Assembly (NCBI GenBank): GCA_016928025.1
Contig: JAFGLN010000118.1
Location: forward strand, 1 to 44,386
DNA: 44,386 nucleotides
Reading direction: 5' to 3'
Source: Deltaproteobacteria bacterium
GTDB lineage: Bacteria > Desulfobacterota > Syntrophia > Syntrophales > JAFGHS01
Shown here: positions 44,301-44,386 of the stretch, one piece after another
How positions within the stretch are numbered: position 1 is the first letter of the stretch
Layout of the letters: each line of letters starts with the position of its first letter
Program-made: the position numbers and the translations under genes
The notes under the pieces: generated by a model
What the model saw: the letters and a program-made list of their open reading frames with translations, nothing else
Database searches by the model: none
What the model was told of the DNA's origin: nothing

Positions 44301-44386
44301 GGAAGTGCCAAGGTCACTGGTGGGCCTCCCGGACTTCAAATCCGGTGTGGGGCGCTAAAACCGTCCCAGGTGGGTTCGATTCCCAT
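44301..44386 (+). tRNA. selC: Selenocysteine tRNA (anticodon TCA), 3' end cut by the window
   Basis: The sequence begins GGAAGTGC (5' half of the acceptor stem). It has a long D stem (AGGTC with GGCCT) and an anticodon arm CCGGA-CTTCAAA-TCCGG carrying TCA. A long variable arm follows (GGGGCG loop CGTCCC), then a T arm GGGTTCGATTCCC. The long variable arm, extended stems and UCA anticodon are diagnostic of bacterial tRNA-Sec. The 3' acceptor strand and any CCA lie beyond the window. Confidence 0.93.

Overview
The window looks like a chromosomal segment from an anaerobic, syntroph-like member of the Desulfobacterota, most probably Syntrophales (Syntrophus/Smithella relatives). This is inferred from gene content: a fatty or aromatic acid activation and beta-oxidation gene set, a TRAP uptake system beside two acyl-CoA synthetases, an mfd-PpiC-SurA-uvrA operon, several radical SAM enzymes, LarE, and a selenocysteine tRNA. 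No rRNA, plasmid or phage hallmark is present. Base composition is moderate, with AT-rich patches at accessory sites.

Layout. 0.4-1.6 kb: thiolase. 1.7-4.5 kb (minus strand): TtcA-like PP-loop protein, smpB, GNAT acetyltransferase and a methyltransferase, with a REP/MITE-like repeat at the end of the ttcA-like gene. 4.5-8.7 kb: a 170-bp MITE-like element, enolase, a hicAB toxin-antitoxin cassette followed by a second, diverged copy of the enolase 3' end, then a membrane-anchored serine hydrolase. 8.9-11.3 kb: AhpD-like protein, then an AT-rich decayed patch (DUF1737-like remnant, hicB fragment, an EEP-family protein with an abnormal N-terminus) and a small membrane protein. 11.5-14.8 kb (minus): 3-hydroxyacyl-CoA dehydrogenase, EcsC-family protein and a frameshifted radical SAM gene. 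15-17.8 kb: mnmA-nadA-larE. 18-20.4 kb (minus): patatin, radical SAM protein and a small acidic protein. 20.7-23.9 kb: K+ channel, proA-nadD.

23.9-25.9 kb (minus): an arsenic-type cluster (Cys-rich AbrB-like protein, arsM, thioredoxin-type arsC, ywbE) behind a near-consensus promoter. 26-33.8 kb (minus): a double-length tandem TetR regulator, TRAP transporter dctP/dctQ/dctM and two acyl-CoA synthetases, which reads as one uptake-and-activation system for a carboxylic acid. 34.2-42.7 kb (minus): mfd, a PPIase lipoprotein, a SurA-like PPIase and uvrA, joining nucleotide excision repair to envelope folding. 43-44.4 kb: moeA and the start of tRNA-Sec, cut by the window edge.

Several intergenic regions carry short arrays of degenerate 7-bp repeats, a recurring pattern that ordinary gene annotation does not explain. 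I found no CRISPR array and no convincing new multi-gene defence system. The most unusual items are the enolase-tail duplication around hicAB, the heptad repeats, the tandem TetR, the single-base break in a radical SAM gene, and the radical SAM/acidic-protein pair.
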